64,000 nt of DNA from Paraburkholderia megapolitana (GCF_007556815.1 NZ_CP041745.1:1589001-1653000), one strand, 5' to 3'. Counted from the first letter of the stretch, positions 39,268 to 49,796 are shown. The notes: a model not told the origin generated them from the letters alone. Translations and numbers: made by a program.

Positions 39268-40031
39268 CGAAGCGCCCAGAAGAAATCGCACTGCTGGCCG
39301 AGTCAGGCAAGTTGCTGGCGGATGTGTTCGGCTATCTGGATGCACTGAGCCTGATCGGTATGTCGACCATGCAGGTCAACGACCTGGTCGATAACTTCAT
39401 CGTCAATGAACTCAACGCACGCCCCGCAAGCAAGGGGCAGTACGGGTACGCCTACGCGCTCAACTCTTCGCGCAACAACGTCGTTTGCCACGGTGTTCCC
39501 TCTACGACCGAGTTTCTGCAAAGCGGAGACATCGTCAATTTCGACATCACGTTAGAGAAAAATGGGTACATCGCCGATTCCAGCAAAACATACCTCGTTG
39601 GTGAGGTATCGCCGCTAGCCGAACGGCTCGTGCAGGTGACCTACGAAGCAATGTGGAAAGGCATCAAGGCCGTTCGTCCAGGCGCAAGACTTGGCGACAT
39701 CGGACATGCCATCGAGCGGCACGCCCGGCGAAACGGCTATTCGGTCGTAAGAGAATATTGCGGGCACGGCATCGGGCGTGAGATGCACGAAGATCCCCAG
39801 GTGCTGCATTGGGGAAAGCCGCAAACCGGCCTGGCGCTGCGGGAAGGCATGGTGTTCACCATCGAACCGATGCTCAACCAGGGGCGACATGCCGTTCGAA
39901 CCGAAGACGATGGCTGGACAGTCGTCACGCGCGACGGGCAACTGTCCGCGCAATTCGAGCACACCGTCGCCGTGACCGGAAACGGTGTGCGGGTTTTGAC
40001 GCTGCGCGCCGGGGAAAAGATGCTGAGCTGA
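39264..40031 (+). CDS. map: Type I methionine aminopeptidase, accessory copy
   Basis: 255 residues. All six dimetal-site positions can be matched: His in VVCHGVPS, Asp in DIVNFDIT, Asp in ADSSKTY, His in GHGIGREMHEDP, Glu in FTIEPML and Glu in QFEHTVAV. The enzyme removes N-terminal Met from nascent proteins. The essential housekeeping map usually lies by rpsB; this copy is instead coupled by a 4-base overlap to a ParD-like antitoxin gene in an accessory region. It may be a paralogue with a restricted target or a toxin-antitoxin-like module. The gene ends 6 bases from a convergent M48 gene. Confidence 0.85.
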   Translation: MTKRPEEIALLAESGKLLADVFGYLDALSLIGMSTMQVNDLVDNFIVNELNARPASKGQYGYAYALNSSRNNVVCHGVPSTTEFLQSGDIVNFDITLEKNGYIADSSKTYLVGEVSPLAERLVQVTYEAMWKGIKAVRPGARLGDIGHAIERHARRNGYSVVREYCGHGIGREMHEDPQVLHWGKPQTGLALREGMVFTIEPMLNQGRHAVRTEDDGWTVVTRDGQLSAQFEHTVAVTGNGVRVLTLRAGEKMLS

Positions 40032-40037
40032 AGGCCG

Positions 40038-43000
40038 CTACCCCAGATACGGCCGTTCCGACGCAAACAACGCACGTTGCGCAAAGGTGCGCCATTCTGC
40101 GGGGGCGCGATCCCCCATCACATAGATCCCTGCTACCAATGCCTGCGCACGCAGTGCCACAGGCAGACCATCCAGAACATGCTCCGCCGCCGCCACATCG
40201 CCGCGCCGCGCCAGAGTGAGGAAGCGATTCATCCGCGCCGGAAAATCCGGGATGTCGTATCCCGTAGCAAGAATCTTCTGGAGCGACTGGATGGCAGGCG
40301 TACTGGCTGGCGCTCCCATGGCAAGCGCCAATATCGCTGTGTCCTGGTCGATGCCTTCGTCCGCAGCCAGGTTTTGTGCGCGCGCGCGTAGCTCAGCCGA
40401 AGCACCGTATGAAGCCGCCGCCAATCGCAGCACATGTGCATGAGCGGGCGAGCCATCGGATGCCGACACCGCATCGTCGAGCTTGCCGTTGGCGAGCAGA
40501 ACGATCGGCTGATACGCACCGGCTGGCGGCGTATCGCCAGGCTCGAACATCAGCGCATCGCGTACTGAGGGAGATTGCTGAGCCAGCAATGTCTGTCGGG
40601 ATTTCGCGGCTTGCGGATCGACGAGCCGCGCCATGCGCAACGATTCGATAGCCGCGGCCTCGCGCAGCGCCGGGCTCCCAGCCAGTGCCAGCTCATAGTC
40701 GGCCAGTGCCTCGCTGTAACGCCCGTGCAAGCTGGCGTTCCAGCCGGCAGCATTGGCATACCACGCCGAGTTGGGCCAGCGTCGACGCCCGGCTTCGAAC
40801 GCGGCGTCCTGAGCGGGGCCATCCGGCATGCAGCGCGTGACGAGGTAGGCGAGGTCCGGCTGGTCGGGTGCCTGATCGGCTTGCGCCCGCTGCCGCGCAC
40901 ACACGGCATCGTGTGCAGCTGTGCCTTTAGTCGCGTCCTGCTCAAACCGCATGGCCACCACGTCGATCGGGAAGCGCGCACGGCGAGCCGCGAAGGCCTC
41001 GTCGAAGCCAGGAGTGCCGCTCGCGAGGCTCAGCCAGTCGCTCAGGTATGTGCTGTCGGGCGCATCGAAGCGAACGTGCGATAGCAGCATTGGCGCCACC
41101 GCGGACTTGTCCTTGAACTGCCCGACGAGCACGGCGGGTGTCATCCCATCGCCGCTGTCGAGTACGGTGCGGATGCCTCCTCCGGCTTTGCTCTGGATGC
41201 TGACGGGCGGCGCGGCAAACAGTACGTCTGCGAAGGTCGACTGCCAGCGCTGTGGCGGCACCAGACGCGCGGGTTCTGCGCTGCCTGCGCCGTAGGTCGC
41301 CGTCCATTGACGCAGAGGCGCGGCGCTTGCCACCGTGTAGACCAGATGCTTGTCGATACGGTCGACCGGTACGCGGAATGCTTCAATCGCATCGCCGTCC
41401 TGGGTTCGTGTCGACACCGCAATGTCGCGGCCGGCATGAACATCGACGCTGGCATGTGCATTGGGTGCAAGTGCGAGGCGGTGGCCGTCCACAGTAGCTA
41501 CCACGGGTCGCGCCAACGGGTTGTAGACCACCACCGTGGACTCATCCATCGACCAGCCGAATACCAGCACCGCGCCGACGATACCAATCGCCACGACAGC
41601 GCGGGCCAACCCCGGGAAGAACCCATTGGCCGAACGGAATCGCTCCCAGAAATCGGGGTTCTCGACACGTTGGGAGCGCTCGGTGTCGATGACGAGCGTG
41701 TCGTAAGTGGGGGGAGCCGCAGGCACGGAAGAGGGTGCGTCCGGCAGTGGTTCGCCACGGGTACCTGCCGCGATGCTCGCCTCGGTACGCAGCAACTCGC
41801 CCAGCGTGGTGCGACCGAGTCTCGACAGACAGCCCGCCGCGTGATTGACCCAGCTATCCACGAAGCGCAGCCAGTCGTTGAGGTTCTTGCGCACCGGGTT
41901 GCCGAGGCCCAGTTCGCCCAACATGGCAGACCAGCTTTCCTGACCGAGTTCAGCCAGAACGCGTTCACCGGGCTGTACCGCGCCCGACACGCGGAACACG
42001 TTGCTCAGCGCACGCTGGAGGCTTTCCGCACCGGCGAGGACGTCTTTCACACCGCGCGAATTGATCGATCCGGTTGCGGTCACGCGCTGCCAGCAGCGTG
42101 CGAGTGAGGCTTGCGTATCGCGCAGCTCGGCTTCGGCGTGATGTGCATAGTGCAGTACGTGCAACAGCCCTTTCAGATAGGCATGCCATTGCGGTGACAG
42201 TTGTCCCGCGTACGCCTGATGCAGACTGCGCACATGTTTGAGCACGGCCGCCAGACGCGCGCGCACCTCGGCGCGTTCGGCGCCCACCGCGTCGATGGCG
42301 GGCTGCAGCTCGCTGTGCTTGAGGATGCGTCCGCGGTGACGGATCACGCCATCGGCGGCGGTGTACACGCCGTCTCGCAGCGAGCGCAGCAGCGCATGCT
42401 CGTGATCGAGCGCGCGCAACGCCTCGAGATCCTGACTGATCGACGCCGGATACAGCGTTTCGACATCGAGTGCGCCGTCTGCCGGCACCTGGGCGTAAAG
42501 CTCCTCGGCGTGAGCGGTGTAACGCGTAACCGGAAAGCCCAGATAGATGCCGCGATAATGCGGCTTGAGCTGCTCGATGGTGAATTGATCGTCAAGCTGT
42601 TGCAGTGTGATGTCCGGCTCAGCCACAGCGTGCTCGGTGTTGCCGATCAGCTTCCCGGTCATCTGTTCGCGCAAGGCCGGCGCGTCGTCGAAGAGGGTCC
42701 AGGCGCTGCGCTCGTCGCCCGGCGCAAACAGATAGGTGCGCTTGGCGTTTTCTTCACGCTCGTGGTTCAGCGGATGGGTTGCCCACATGCGCGGCGGTTG
42801 CGCAAGCTCTGCCTTGAAGACGCGAAATGCAGCGGCATCGTCGGCGGGCACCTGCGGCCGTTGGCCGTGAGCAGCGTCGTTATAGATCCGTCCGAGGCGT
42901 GCTGCGATGGCCTGTTGCACGGCAAAGGCGTCGCGTGGAGGGCGCCCGGCGCCGGCTTCGCCACGTACGAAACCCACGGTACGTTCCCAGGCGTCGTCGG

Positions 43001-43850
43001 CTACCTGCAACCGGTGTAGTGCGTGGATCAGCGCATCGCTGCCGGTGAGCGACACAGCGACCAGGTCGGCCTGCATTTCCATCTCTCGCGAGAGTGCCCG
43101 CTGAACGATCATCACCAGCCGGAACCCGGTATCCACGATCGAGCGCAGCGCCCACACGATGAGGCCCAGCGCCCAGCCAATCCACGCCACGCGAATATCG
43201 AAGTGCGACAGGCGTCGCAGGAAGCCATCCAGCACATCGCGTTTGCCGACAATATGCGCCGCGATCTGCTGCGTGGTGTACACCCACCGTCCGAGTGCCA
43301 TGGAGCGTTGCGCGAAGTGCCCGAACTCATGCGCGCAGACCGCCTTGAACTCGCCCAGGTTGAGCATGTTCACGAGACCCAGACCGATCTCCAGATTCTT
43401 GCGCGAAGGAAACACCAGGTTGACGAGCGACAGATCGTAGAACACCGCCGCATTGACGCGACCGCTCACGAACACCTTGTGCGGCCGTGGCGCGCCGGCA
43501 TCGTCCGCCACCTGGTCGAGGAAGGCGAACAGGCCCGGTTGCTCTGCGCGTTTAAGCTCGATCACGCCGGCGTACTCGCCCTTCTTGATGAAGAAAAGTG
43601 CCTTCACCAGGAACACCGTTAGAAACAGGCTGCACGCGCAGACAAGGAAGTCGACCGGGCCCGAACTCGAGCCGAGTACCAGCAGCCGATTGACGCCCGT
43701 CATGGCAAACCAGACGGTCAACGCGAGGTACAGCGCTATGAATGTAATCAGCCCGGCTACCGCGAGCCAGGCCTTGCGCTTATACGACACGCTGGGTCGC
43801 GTGAAACCAGTGGGTACGTTTGAGGGGCCCGCGGGATAATAGTTTTCCAT
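40038..43850 (-). CDS. Large membrane-bound M48-family metallopeptidase with TPR-like C-terminus
   Basis: 1270 residues, several times the length of HtpX. Two transmembrane helices (about residues 27-51 and 66-88) precede an M48 catalytic domain with HEFGH at residues 174-178 and the third ligand in EMEMQAD at 256-262. A hydrophobic helix pair near 222-250 interrupts the domain. About residues 340-700 are helical. Another transmembrane helix (LARAVVAIGIVGAVLVFGW, about 770-790) is followed by a beta-rich segment and an alpha-solenoid with a TPR-like repeat (WYANAAGWNASLHGRYSEALADYELAL). It probably faces both sides of the inner membrane as a quality-control or stress protease. Single gene. 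Confidence 0.78.
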   Translation of the reverse strand: MENYYPAGPSNVPTGFTRPSVSYKRKAWLAVAGLITFIALYLALTVWFAMTGVNRLLVLGSSSGPVDFLVCACSLFLTVFLVKALFFIKKGEYAGVIELKRAEQPGLFAFLDQVADDAGAPRPHKVFVSGRVNAAVFYDLSLVNLVFPSRKNLEIGLGLVNMLNLGEFKAVCAHEFGHFAQRSMALGRWVYTTQQIAAHIVGKRDVLDGFLRRLSHFDIRVAWIGWALGLIVWALRSIVDTGFRLVMIVQRALSREMEMQADLVAVSLTGSDALIHALHRLQVADDAWERTVGFVRGEAGAGRPPRDAFAVQQAIAARLGRIYNDAAHGQRPQVPADDAAAFRVFKAELAQPPRMWATHPLNHEREENAKRTYLFAPGDERSAWTLFDDAPALREQMTGKLIGNTEHAVAEPDITLQQLDDQFTIEQLKPHYRGIYLGFPVTRYTAHAEELYAQVPADGALDVETLYPASISQDLEALRALDHEHALLRSLRDGVYTAADGVIRHRGRILKHSELQPAIDAVGAERAEVRARLAAVLKHVRSLHQAYAGQLSPQWHAYLKGLLHVLHYAHHAEAELRDTQASLARCWQRVTATGSINSRGVKDVLAGAESLQRALSNVFRVSGAVQPGERVLAELGQESWSAMLGELGLGNPVRKNLNDWLRFVDSWVNHAAGCLSRLGRTTLGELLRTEASIAAGTRGEPLPDAPSSVPAAPPTYDTLVIDTERSQRVENPDFWERFRSANGFFPGLARAVVAIGIVGAVLVFGWSMDESTVVVYNPLARPVVATVDGHRLALAPNAHASVDVHAGRDIAVSTRTQDGDAIEAFRVPVDRIDKHLVYTVASAAPLRQWTATYGAGSAEPARLVPPQRWQSTFADVLFAAPPVSIQSKAGGGIRTVLDSGDGMTPAVLVGQFKDKSAVAPMLLSHVRFDAPDSTYLSDWLSLASGTPGFDEAFAARRARFPIDVVAMRFEQDATKGTAAHDAVCARQRAQADQAPDQPDLAYLVTRCMPDGPAQDAAFEAGRRRWPNSAWYANAAGWNASLHGRYSEALADYELALAGSPALREAAAIESLRMARLVDPQAAKSRQTLLAQQSPSVRDALMFEPGDTPPAGAYQPIVLLANGKLDDAVSASDGSPAHAHVLRLAAASYGASAELRARAQNLAADEGIDQDTAILALAMGAPASTPAIQSLQKILATGYDIPDFPARMNRFLTLARRGDVAAAEHVLDGLPVALRAQALVAGIYVMGDRAPAEWRTFAQRALFASERPYLG

Positions 43851-43979
43851 AGCAGATGGGGTATCTGACGGCGATTTATAAATGTGCCAAAACTGGCGCT
43901 TATTGGATTTACTCTAGGTCTCTGTGGCCCGTCTATGCTACCTGCCAAAATCGCGGCGGTCTATTGTGTGCAGTCGTCT

Positions 43980-44298
43980 TTATACTGTTTTTGCCGCGGT
44001 TACCGTTATTTCAACGAGCCACCCTGGTTCGACCAGCCCGACGACCTGGGAGCGAGTGCGAGTAGGGATGTTCGGTTGTGTTTTCGAACCAAAATACTCC
44101 AGATAGACACTCGAAAAACCTTCGTAATCGGGTTTGCCGTTGTTCGCCGGATCACCCACAAAGATTGCCTGCACGGCAACGACATCGCCCAACGTATAGC
44201 CTTTACTGCCAAGGATATGGCCAATCTGATCCAATGCGCTTCTAGTTTGGGTTCGCGTATCGCCAAACTGGGCGACCGTGTGAGGCTCGGCATCCGGA
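43980..44298 (-). pseudogene. 3' remnant of a RidA/YjgF-family gene
   Basis: The frame encodes DAEPHTVAQFGDTRTQTRS, ALDQIGHILGSKGYTLGDVV, FSSVYLEYFG, PTRTRSQVV and EPGWLVEITVTAAK. This is the C-terminal half of a RidA-type deaminase, including the Arg (PTRTRSQV) that binds the substrate carboxylate. The first half, with the N-terminal strand, is gone. No start codon with a ribosome-binding site is present, so it is a remnant. It abuts the truncated PAS-GGDEF gene on the same strand. Confidence 0.7.
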
Positions 44299-45040
44299 TC
44301 GCGAATTCATCGCTGGCGATCCGCGCGATCGTCTCGCCCTGGTTCGCGATAGCCAGAACGCGGCGCGCAGTTTCGCGCAGCATCTCGTCGCCGGCATCGT
44401 AGCCGAGCGCGCGGTTCACGCGCTGGTAATCGTCGAGGTCGAGCAGCAGTAGTGCGGCCGGCGCGCTGAGCGTGTCCGCGCGCTGTTGCGCATCGAGCAG
44501 CGCTGGAACGAGCGCCGACAGATTGGCGATGCCGGTGAGCGGATCGTGATGCAGCGCGTGTGTGAGACGTGCTTCGGTGGCGCGCCACGACGACACGTCG
44601 AAGCCGGCGATCGCATAACCCTCTACACCATCCTGATGATTGCGCACGACCCGCAGTTCGACGGAAACCGGATAGGTCAGCGATTTGATCAGGTCGAGCG
44701 TGGTCTTCTCGACTGTGCCGCTGGCGTTCGCGCGCGCAAGCAATGCGGCGAAGCGGGCGGTGTCGGCGGGAGCGATGAGATCGTGCAGCGTAACGGTCTG
44801 CAGATACTCGCGGTGATAGCCGATGAAGCGCAGGCTCGAGTCGGACACGTACAGAAAGCGCAGGTCGCGGTCGACATGAACGAGGAAGTCGACCGCGCCG
44901 ACGCTCTCCTCGAACCCGAAGCGTGCTGCCGGGCCGACCCGCAAAGGCCGGCGCTTCGCGCGCCGACCGAGCGCTCGGAACCGGTCGATGACCGTGCGCA
45001 AGGAGCCCTGGTGGGGCGCGATAATCCTGTTCGCTTCCAT
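44299..45040 (-). pseudogene. 3'-truncated PAS-GGDEF gene
   Basis: From ATG 45040: a PAS domain (about residues 45-155: VDFLVHVDRDLRFLYVSDSSLRFIGY) and the first half of a GGDEF domain (HHDPLTGIANLSALVPALL, LLLDLDDYQRVNRALGYDAGDEML, ARIASDEFAI). The active-site loop reads ASDEF instead of GGDEF, so diguanylate cyclase activity was probably lost even before truncation. Sequence homology stops at about 44300. The frame runs on, out of frame with RidA, to 44006, giving a chimeric product of about 344 residues if expressed. Confidence 0.7.
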
Positions 45041-45380
45041 GTCTGTGGCTGGCAACCCGTATCGGTTCTGCGGTCCGAAGGATGGAACTACCCATCAAAA
45101 CGTGATATCGACCGGGCCGGGCGAATCTTTAGCATTTCCTGACAGTTTGCCGCAAGGTAATCGGCATGCGAACGAAGGGTGCGTGCGCATGCGCCATGCA
45201 TGCCGGTTGCGCGCGCCAGCATCCGGCCCGCGCCGGTCTGCGGAAAAGCACGGCGTGCCGTAACGTGGTCCAATAGCGGCGTCCGATAGCGACGCGGTTG
45301 CGGCGCGACGATCCGGCCGGAAAGCGGAGAGTGCGCGGCGCAGCATGCCCATGACTGACATTCACGAGCGAGGTGACGAC
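45041..45380. other. Intergenic region between divergent genes
   Basis: About 340 bases between the truncated PAS-GGDEF gene and a peroxiredoxin gene. It contains a GCATGC-rich segment (45168-45212) but no convincing coding frame, hairpin with T run, or recognised riboswitch. Confidence 0.3.
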
Positions 45381-45944
45381 ATGAAGCGAAAAGGGTGGCC
45401 GGCAGTGGCCGCAGGTCTGATATGCGCGGGGTTTGCCCTGCATTCGATGGTCGCGTCGGCGACGCTCAAACCCGGCGATCAGGCGCCCGATTTCACCACC
45501 CAGGCTTCGCTGGGCGGCAAGACCTACACGTACGCACTGGCCGATGCGCTGAAGAAGGGTCCGGTGGTGCTGTACTTCTATCCGGCCGCGTTCACGAAAG
45601 GCTGCACGATCGAGGCGCACGAGTTTGCCGAAGCCGTCGATGAATACAAGCAGTACGGCGCGACGGTGATCGGCGTGTCGCATGACAACATCGATACGCT
45701 GACGAAGTTCTCGGTCAGCGAGTGCCGCAGCAAGTTCCCGGTCGCCGCCGATGAAGATTCGAAGGTCATCAATGCCTACGACGCTGGCATGCCGATGCAT
45801 GCCGCGATGGCGAACCGGGTGTCGTATGTGATCGCACCCGACGGCAAGATTCTCTACGAATACACGAGCCTGTCGCCCGACAAGCACGTGGAGAACACGC
45901 TGAACGCCGTCAAGGCGTGGGCGGCCGCGCACAAGCAGCAGTAA
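45381..45944 (+). CDS. Exported peroxiredoxin (AhpC/TSA, Bcp-like)
   Basis: 187 residues from ATG 45381 (GAGGTGA 5 bases upstream). A signal peptide (MKRKGWPAVAAGLICAGFALHSMVASA) places it in the periplasm. The thioredoxin fold has LKPGDQAPDFTT and the peroxidatic Cys in YPAAFTKGCTIEAHEF, where Bcp has FTPGCT. A second Cys (SVSECRSKF) may be resolving. It reduces hydroperoxides, with an unknown electron donor in the periplasm. Confidence 0.85.
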   Translation: MKRKGWPAVAAGLICAGFALHSMVASATLKPGDQAPDFTTQASLGGKTYTYALADALKKGPVVLYFYPAAFTKGCTIEAHEFAEAVDEYKQYGATVIGVSHDNIDTLTKFSVSECRSKFPVAADEDSKVINAYDAGMPMHAAMANRVSYVIAPDGKILYEYTSLSPDKHVENTLNAVKAWAAAHKQQ

Positions 45945-46006
45945 TCGCGTGATGTAGCCCGTTTCACGGCACGTGGGCGAAGCGCCTGCGTGCTTTCAGT
46001 TTTCCG

Positions 46007-46486
46007 ATGGTGGTCCGCATGCCGATTCTGATTGTCCTGATCGTATTGATCGCGCTGATTTACGGCGCGGTGTGGTCGTTCGAGAAGCTCGCCGTGCTGT
46101 ACGGCTACGGTGTCGCGATCGGCGTGGCTGTGGTCGCGGCTGCGCTGCTGATTGCGGCGATCGCCTGGTGGTGGCGACGTCGGCGCGACGTTGCACCGAA
46201 CATTCGCGACGGCGACTGGACCCACGAGTTGAAGGGCGGTTGGGGCGAAGTGCGGCTTGCCGCGGGCAAGCGGTTGTGCAACCTGCAGGTGGACGGCGTG
46301 CAAGGCGCCTACATCTTTGCCGACCTCGAAAGCGCGACCGCGCAACGCGATGCGCAGCGCGGCTGGCAGGTCGAACTCAAGGTGAAGGATGCGAAGCGCC
46401 CAGTGTGGTCGCTGCCGCTCGGTGACGAGCGGCACGCGAAGCAGTGGGCGCGGATTTTTATGCTGGCCATCCAGCAGAAGCTTTGA
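46007..46486 (+). CDS. Small membrane protein with C-terminal cytoplasmic domain
   Basis: 159 residues: two adjacent transmembrane helices (about 6-24 and 34-56), an Arg-rich WWWRRRRD stop-transfer, then a soluble domain (DGDWTHELKGGWGEVRLAAGKRLCNLQVDGVQGAYIFADL). Family unknown. It follows the peroxiredoxin gene by 62 bases and converges on mdtC with a 4-base gap. Confidence 0.6.
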   Translation: MVVRMPILIVLIVLIALIYGAVWSFEKLAVLYGYGVAIGVAVVAAALLIAAIAWWWRRRRDVAPNIRDGDWTHELKGGWGEVRLAAGKRLCNLQVDGVQGAYIFADLESATAQRDAQRGWQVELKVKDAKRPVWSLPLGDERHAKQWARIFMLAIQQKL

Positions 46487-46490
46487 GCCG

Positions 46491-49400
46491 TTACGCCGAT
46501 TGCGCGGCGCGTCGCGCACCGCGGTTCTCCCACCGCACGCGAATCCGGTCCATGTAGAGATACACGACCGGCGTCGTATAGAGCGTCAGCAACTGGCTCA
46601 CGATCAAGCCACCGACAATCGAAATCCCCAGCGGCGCCCGCAGCTCCGCGCCTTCGCCGTGTCCGAACGCGAGCGGCAGTGCGCCGAGCAGTGCGGCGCA
46701 GGTCGTCATCATGATCGGCCGGAAGCGCAGCAGACACGCCTCGCGGATCGCGTCACGCGACGACAGGCCGTGTCGTGACGCTTCGATCGCAAAGTCGACC
46801 ATCATGATCGCGTTCTTCTTCACGATACCGATCAGCAGGATCACGCCGATCAACGCAATGATGCTGAACTCGGTCTTGAAGAGCAGCAGCGCAAGCAGTG
46901 CGCCGACCCCCGCCGACGGCAACGTCGACAGGATGGTCAGCGGATGGATGTAGCTCTCGTACAGCACGCCGAGCACGATATACACCGCCGCGAGGGCGGC
47001 GAGGATCAGGATCGGCTGGTCCGACATCGATTGCTGGAACGCCTGTGCGGTGCCCTGGAAGCTGCCGTGGATCGTCGCGGGCATGCCGATCTGCGCCATC
47101 GTGTCGTAGATGGCCTGGGTTGCATCCGACAGCGACTTGCCCGGCGGCAGATTGAACGAGATCGTCGAGGCGACGAACTGGCTCTGGTGGTTCACGGCAA
47201 GCGGCGTATTGCCCGGACCGAAGCTCGCGATTGCCGATAGCGGAATCATCGTTTCCTTCGACGTCGACACCGCGGCCCCCGACGATGCGCTCGACTTGCC
47301 GCTCGCCGCAATCGAGTTGATCGCCTGGTTGCGCGCGGAGTCTGCGGCGATGCTGGCTGCGCTCGTCACGGTCGTGCCACCGGTGCCGCCAATCGCGGTG
47401 CGAGTCGTGCCAGTGGTGGGTCCGATTACCGTGCCCGCCGCCGCGTTGGTCGTTTGCGCGCCGCTCGCGCTGCCACCCGACGTGCTGATCCAGATCTGGT
47501 TGAGCATGTCGGGGCTCTGCCAGTACTTCGGCGCGACTTCCATCACGACGTGATACTGGTTTAGCGGGTTGTAGATCGTCGACACCTGGCGCTGACCGAA
47601 CGCGTCATAGAGCGTGTTGTCGATCTGCGCCGGCTTGATGCCGAGCCGCGCGGCGGTCGATCGATCGATCGTCACCATCGATTCAAGCCCGCCTTGCTGC
47701 TGGTCGGAGTTCACGTCCGCGAGTTCGGGGCGGCTCTGCAGTGCTTCGGTGAGGAGTGGCCCCCACTTGTAGAGATCTTCGGTGGTATCGGACAGCAGCG
47801 TGAACTGGTACTGCGCATTCGATTGCCGGCCGCCCACGCGAATGTCCTGCACCGCCTGCAGGAAGGTGCGGGCACCGGCCACGTCGGAGAGCGGTACGCG
47901 CAGTTGCGCGATCACTTCATCGGCGGAGAGCTTGCGTTTGCTCTCCGGCTTGAGGACGACGAACATGAAGCCCGAGTTGGTCTGCCGGCCGCCGGTGAAA
48001 CCGACCACACTGTCGACAGCCGGGTTCTTTTGCACGATCGACATCATCTCGGAGAATTTGATTTTCATCGCCTGGAACGATGTGCTCTGGTCGGCCTGAA
48101 TGCCGCCGATCAACCGCCCGGTATCCTGCTGCGGGAAGAACCCCTTCGGCACGATCACATACAGCGCGATGTTCAGCAGGATTGTCACGAGCAGGATGAA
48201 CAGGATCAGCAGCGGATGGCGCAGCGACCAGTTGAGCGTGCGTTCGTAGCCGTGCTGCATGCGCGTGAAACCGCGTTCGAGCCACTGGCCGAAGCGACCT
48301 TCTTTCTGCTGGTCGCGTGGTTCGCGCAGTAGCCGCGAGCACATCATCGGCGTAAGCGTCAGCGACACGATCAGCGACACGCCGATCGCAAGCGACAGCG
48401 TCAGTGCGAATTCGCGAAACAACCGCCCGACGATCCCGCCCATCAGCAAGATAGGCAAAAACACCGCGACGAGCGACACGCTGATCGACAGCACTGTGAA
48501 GCCGACTTCGCGCGCGCCAAGAAAGGCGGCCTTCATGCGCGGCACACCGTTCTCGATGTGCCGTGAGATATTTTCGAGCACAACAATAGCATCGTCGACG
48601 ACGAAGCCGGTCGCGATGGTCAACGCCATCAACGATAGATTGTCGATCGAGAAGCCGAGCAGATACATCGCCGCAAACGTGCCGATGATCGAGATCGGCA
48701 CGGCGACGCTCGGAATCAGCGTGGCGCGCCAGTTGCGCAGGAACAGGAACACGACCATCACGACGAGCGCGACCGCGATGATCAGCGTGCGCTCGGTGTC
48801 TCTCAGCGATGCGCGGATCGTGGTGGAGCGGTCGGCGGTGGGAAGTACCTCGACGTCGGCCGGCAGCGATGCCTTCAACTGAGGCAGCATTGCAATGACG
48901 CGATCGATCGTCTCGATGATGTTCGCGCCCGGCTGGCGATACAGGATGACGAGCACCGAGCGCTTGCCGTTCGTGAGCCCCAGGTTGCGCAGGTCTTCCA
49001 CAGAATCGACCACTTCCGAGACGTCCGACAGCTTCACCGCGGCACCATTGCGATAGGCAATGACGAGGTCCTTGTACTGGATGGCCTTCGACGCCTGGTC
49101 GTTGGTATAGATCTGCACGCGGTTCGGCCCGAACTCGATCGAACCCTTCGGGCTGTTCGCGTTCGCCGATGCGAGCGCGGCGCGCACATCCTCTAGGCCG
49201 ATGCCGTAGTGAAACAACGCTTGCGGTTCGAGTTCAACACGCACGGCCGGACTCGCCGAGCCGGCGACGTCGACTTCGCCGATCCCATCCACCTGCGACA
49301 GCGACTGCTGCAGCACGGTTGCCGCGGAATCGTACAACTGGCCGGCCGGCAGCGTGTTCGAAGTCAGCGCGAGAATCAGGATCGGCGCGTCTGCCGGGTT

Positions 49401-49796
49401 GACCTTGTGATACGTCGGGTTGCTGCGCAGGCTCGCGGGCAGGTCGGCACGTGCCGCATTGATGGCCGCCTGCACATCGCGCGCGGCACCGTCGATGTCG
49501 CGGTTCAAACCAAACTGCAACGTAATGCGCGCGCTGCCGACCGAACTGCTCGACGTCATTTCGGTGACGTCGGCGATCGAGCCGAGATGTCGCTCGAGTG
49601 GACTCGCAACGCTGGTGGCGACAGTTTCCGGACTCGCGCCCGGCAGGCTTGCCTGCACCGAGATGGTCGGGAAGTCGACCTGCGGCAGCGGGGCGACCGG
49701 CAGCTTGACAAACGCGAACATGCCGGCGAGCGCGATGCCGATCGCCAGCAGCGTGGTGGCGACCGGGCGCTGGATGAACGGGCGCGAGAGGTTCAA
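46491..49796 (-). CDS. mdtC: RND multidrug efflux permease, MdtC type
   Basis: A 1101-residue HAE-1 family transporter starting at TTG 49796, preceded by AGGAGG. The first helix ([20 protein letters not shown]), the pore-domain [16 protein letters not shown] and [24 protein letters not shown] follow the family. It is about 75 residues longer than E. coli MdtC (1025). The excess lies at residues about 765-850, a Ser/Thr/Gly/Ala-rich insertion in the second periplasmic docking or pore domain, before PLSAIASF. It forms a heterotrimer with MdtB and uses proton motive force. Confidence 0.88.
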   Translation of the reverse strand: MNLSRPFIQRPVATTLLAIGIALAGMFAFVKLPVAPLPQVDFPTISVQASLPGASPETVATSVASPLERHLGSIADVTEMTSSSSVGSARITLQFGLNRDIDGAARDVQAAINAARADLPASLRSNPTYHKVNPADAPILILALTSNTLPAGQLYDSAATVLQQSLSQVDGIGEVDVAGSASPAVRVELEPQALFHYGIGLEDVRAALASANANSPKGSIEFGPNRVQIYTNDQASKAIQYKDLVIAYRNGAAVKLSDVSEVVDSVEDLRNLGLTNGKRSVLVILYRQPGANIIETIDRVIAMLPQLKASLPADVEVLPTADRSTTIRASLRDTERTLIIAVALVVMVVFLFLRNWRATLIPSVAVPISIIGTFAAMYLLGFSIDNLSLMALTIATGFVVDDAIVVLENISRHIENGVPRMKAAFLGAREVGFTVLSISVSLVAVFLPILLMGGIVGRLFREFALTLSLAIGVSLIVSLTLTPMMCSRLLREPRDQQKEGRFGQWLERGFTRMQHGYERTLNWSLRHPLLILFILLVTILLNIALYVIVPKGFFPQQDTGRLIGGIQADQSTSFQAMKIKFSEMMSIVQKNPAVDSVVGFTGGRQTNSGFMFVVLKPESKRKLSADEVIAQLRVPLSDVAGARTFLQAVQDIRVGGRQSNAQYQFTLLSDTTEDLYKWGPLLTEALQSRPELADVNSDQQQGGLESMVTIDRSTAARLGIKPAQIDNTLYDAFGQRQVSTIYNPLNQYHVVMEVAPKYWQSPDMLNQIWISTSGGSASGAQTTNAAAGTVIGPTTGTTRTAIGGTGGTTVTSAASIAADSARNQAINSIAASGKSSASSGAAVSTSKETMIPLSAIASFGPGNTPLAVNHQSQFVASTISFNLPPGKSLSDATQAIYDTMAQIGMPATIHGSFQGTAQAFQQSMSDQPILILAALAAVYIVLGVLYESYIHPLTILSTLPSAGVGALLALLLFKTEFSIIALIGVILLIGIVKKNAIMMVDFAIEASRHGLSSRDAIREACLLRFRPIMMTTCAALLGALPLAFGHGEGAELRAPLGISIVGGLIVSQLLTLYTTPVVYLYMDRIRVRWENRGARRAAQSA

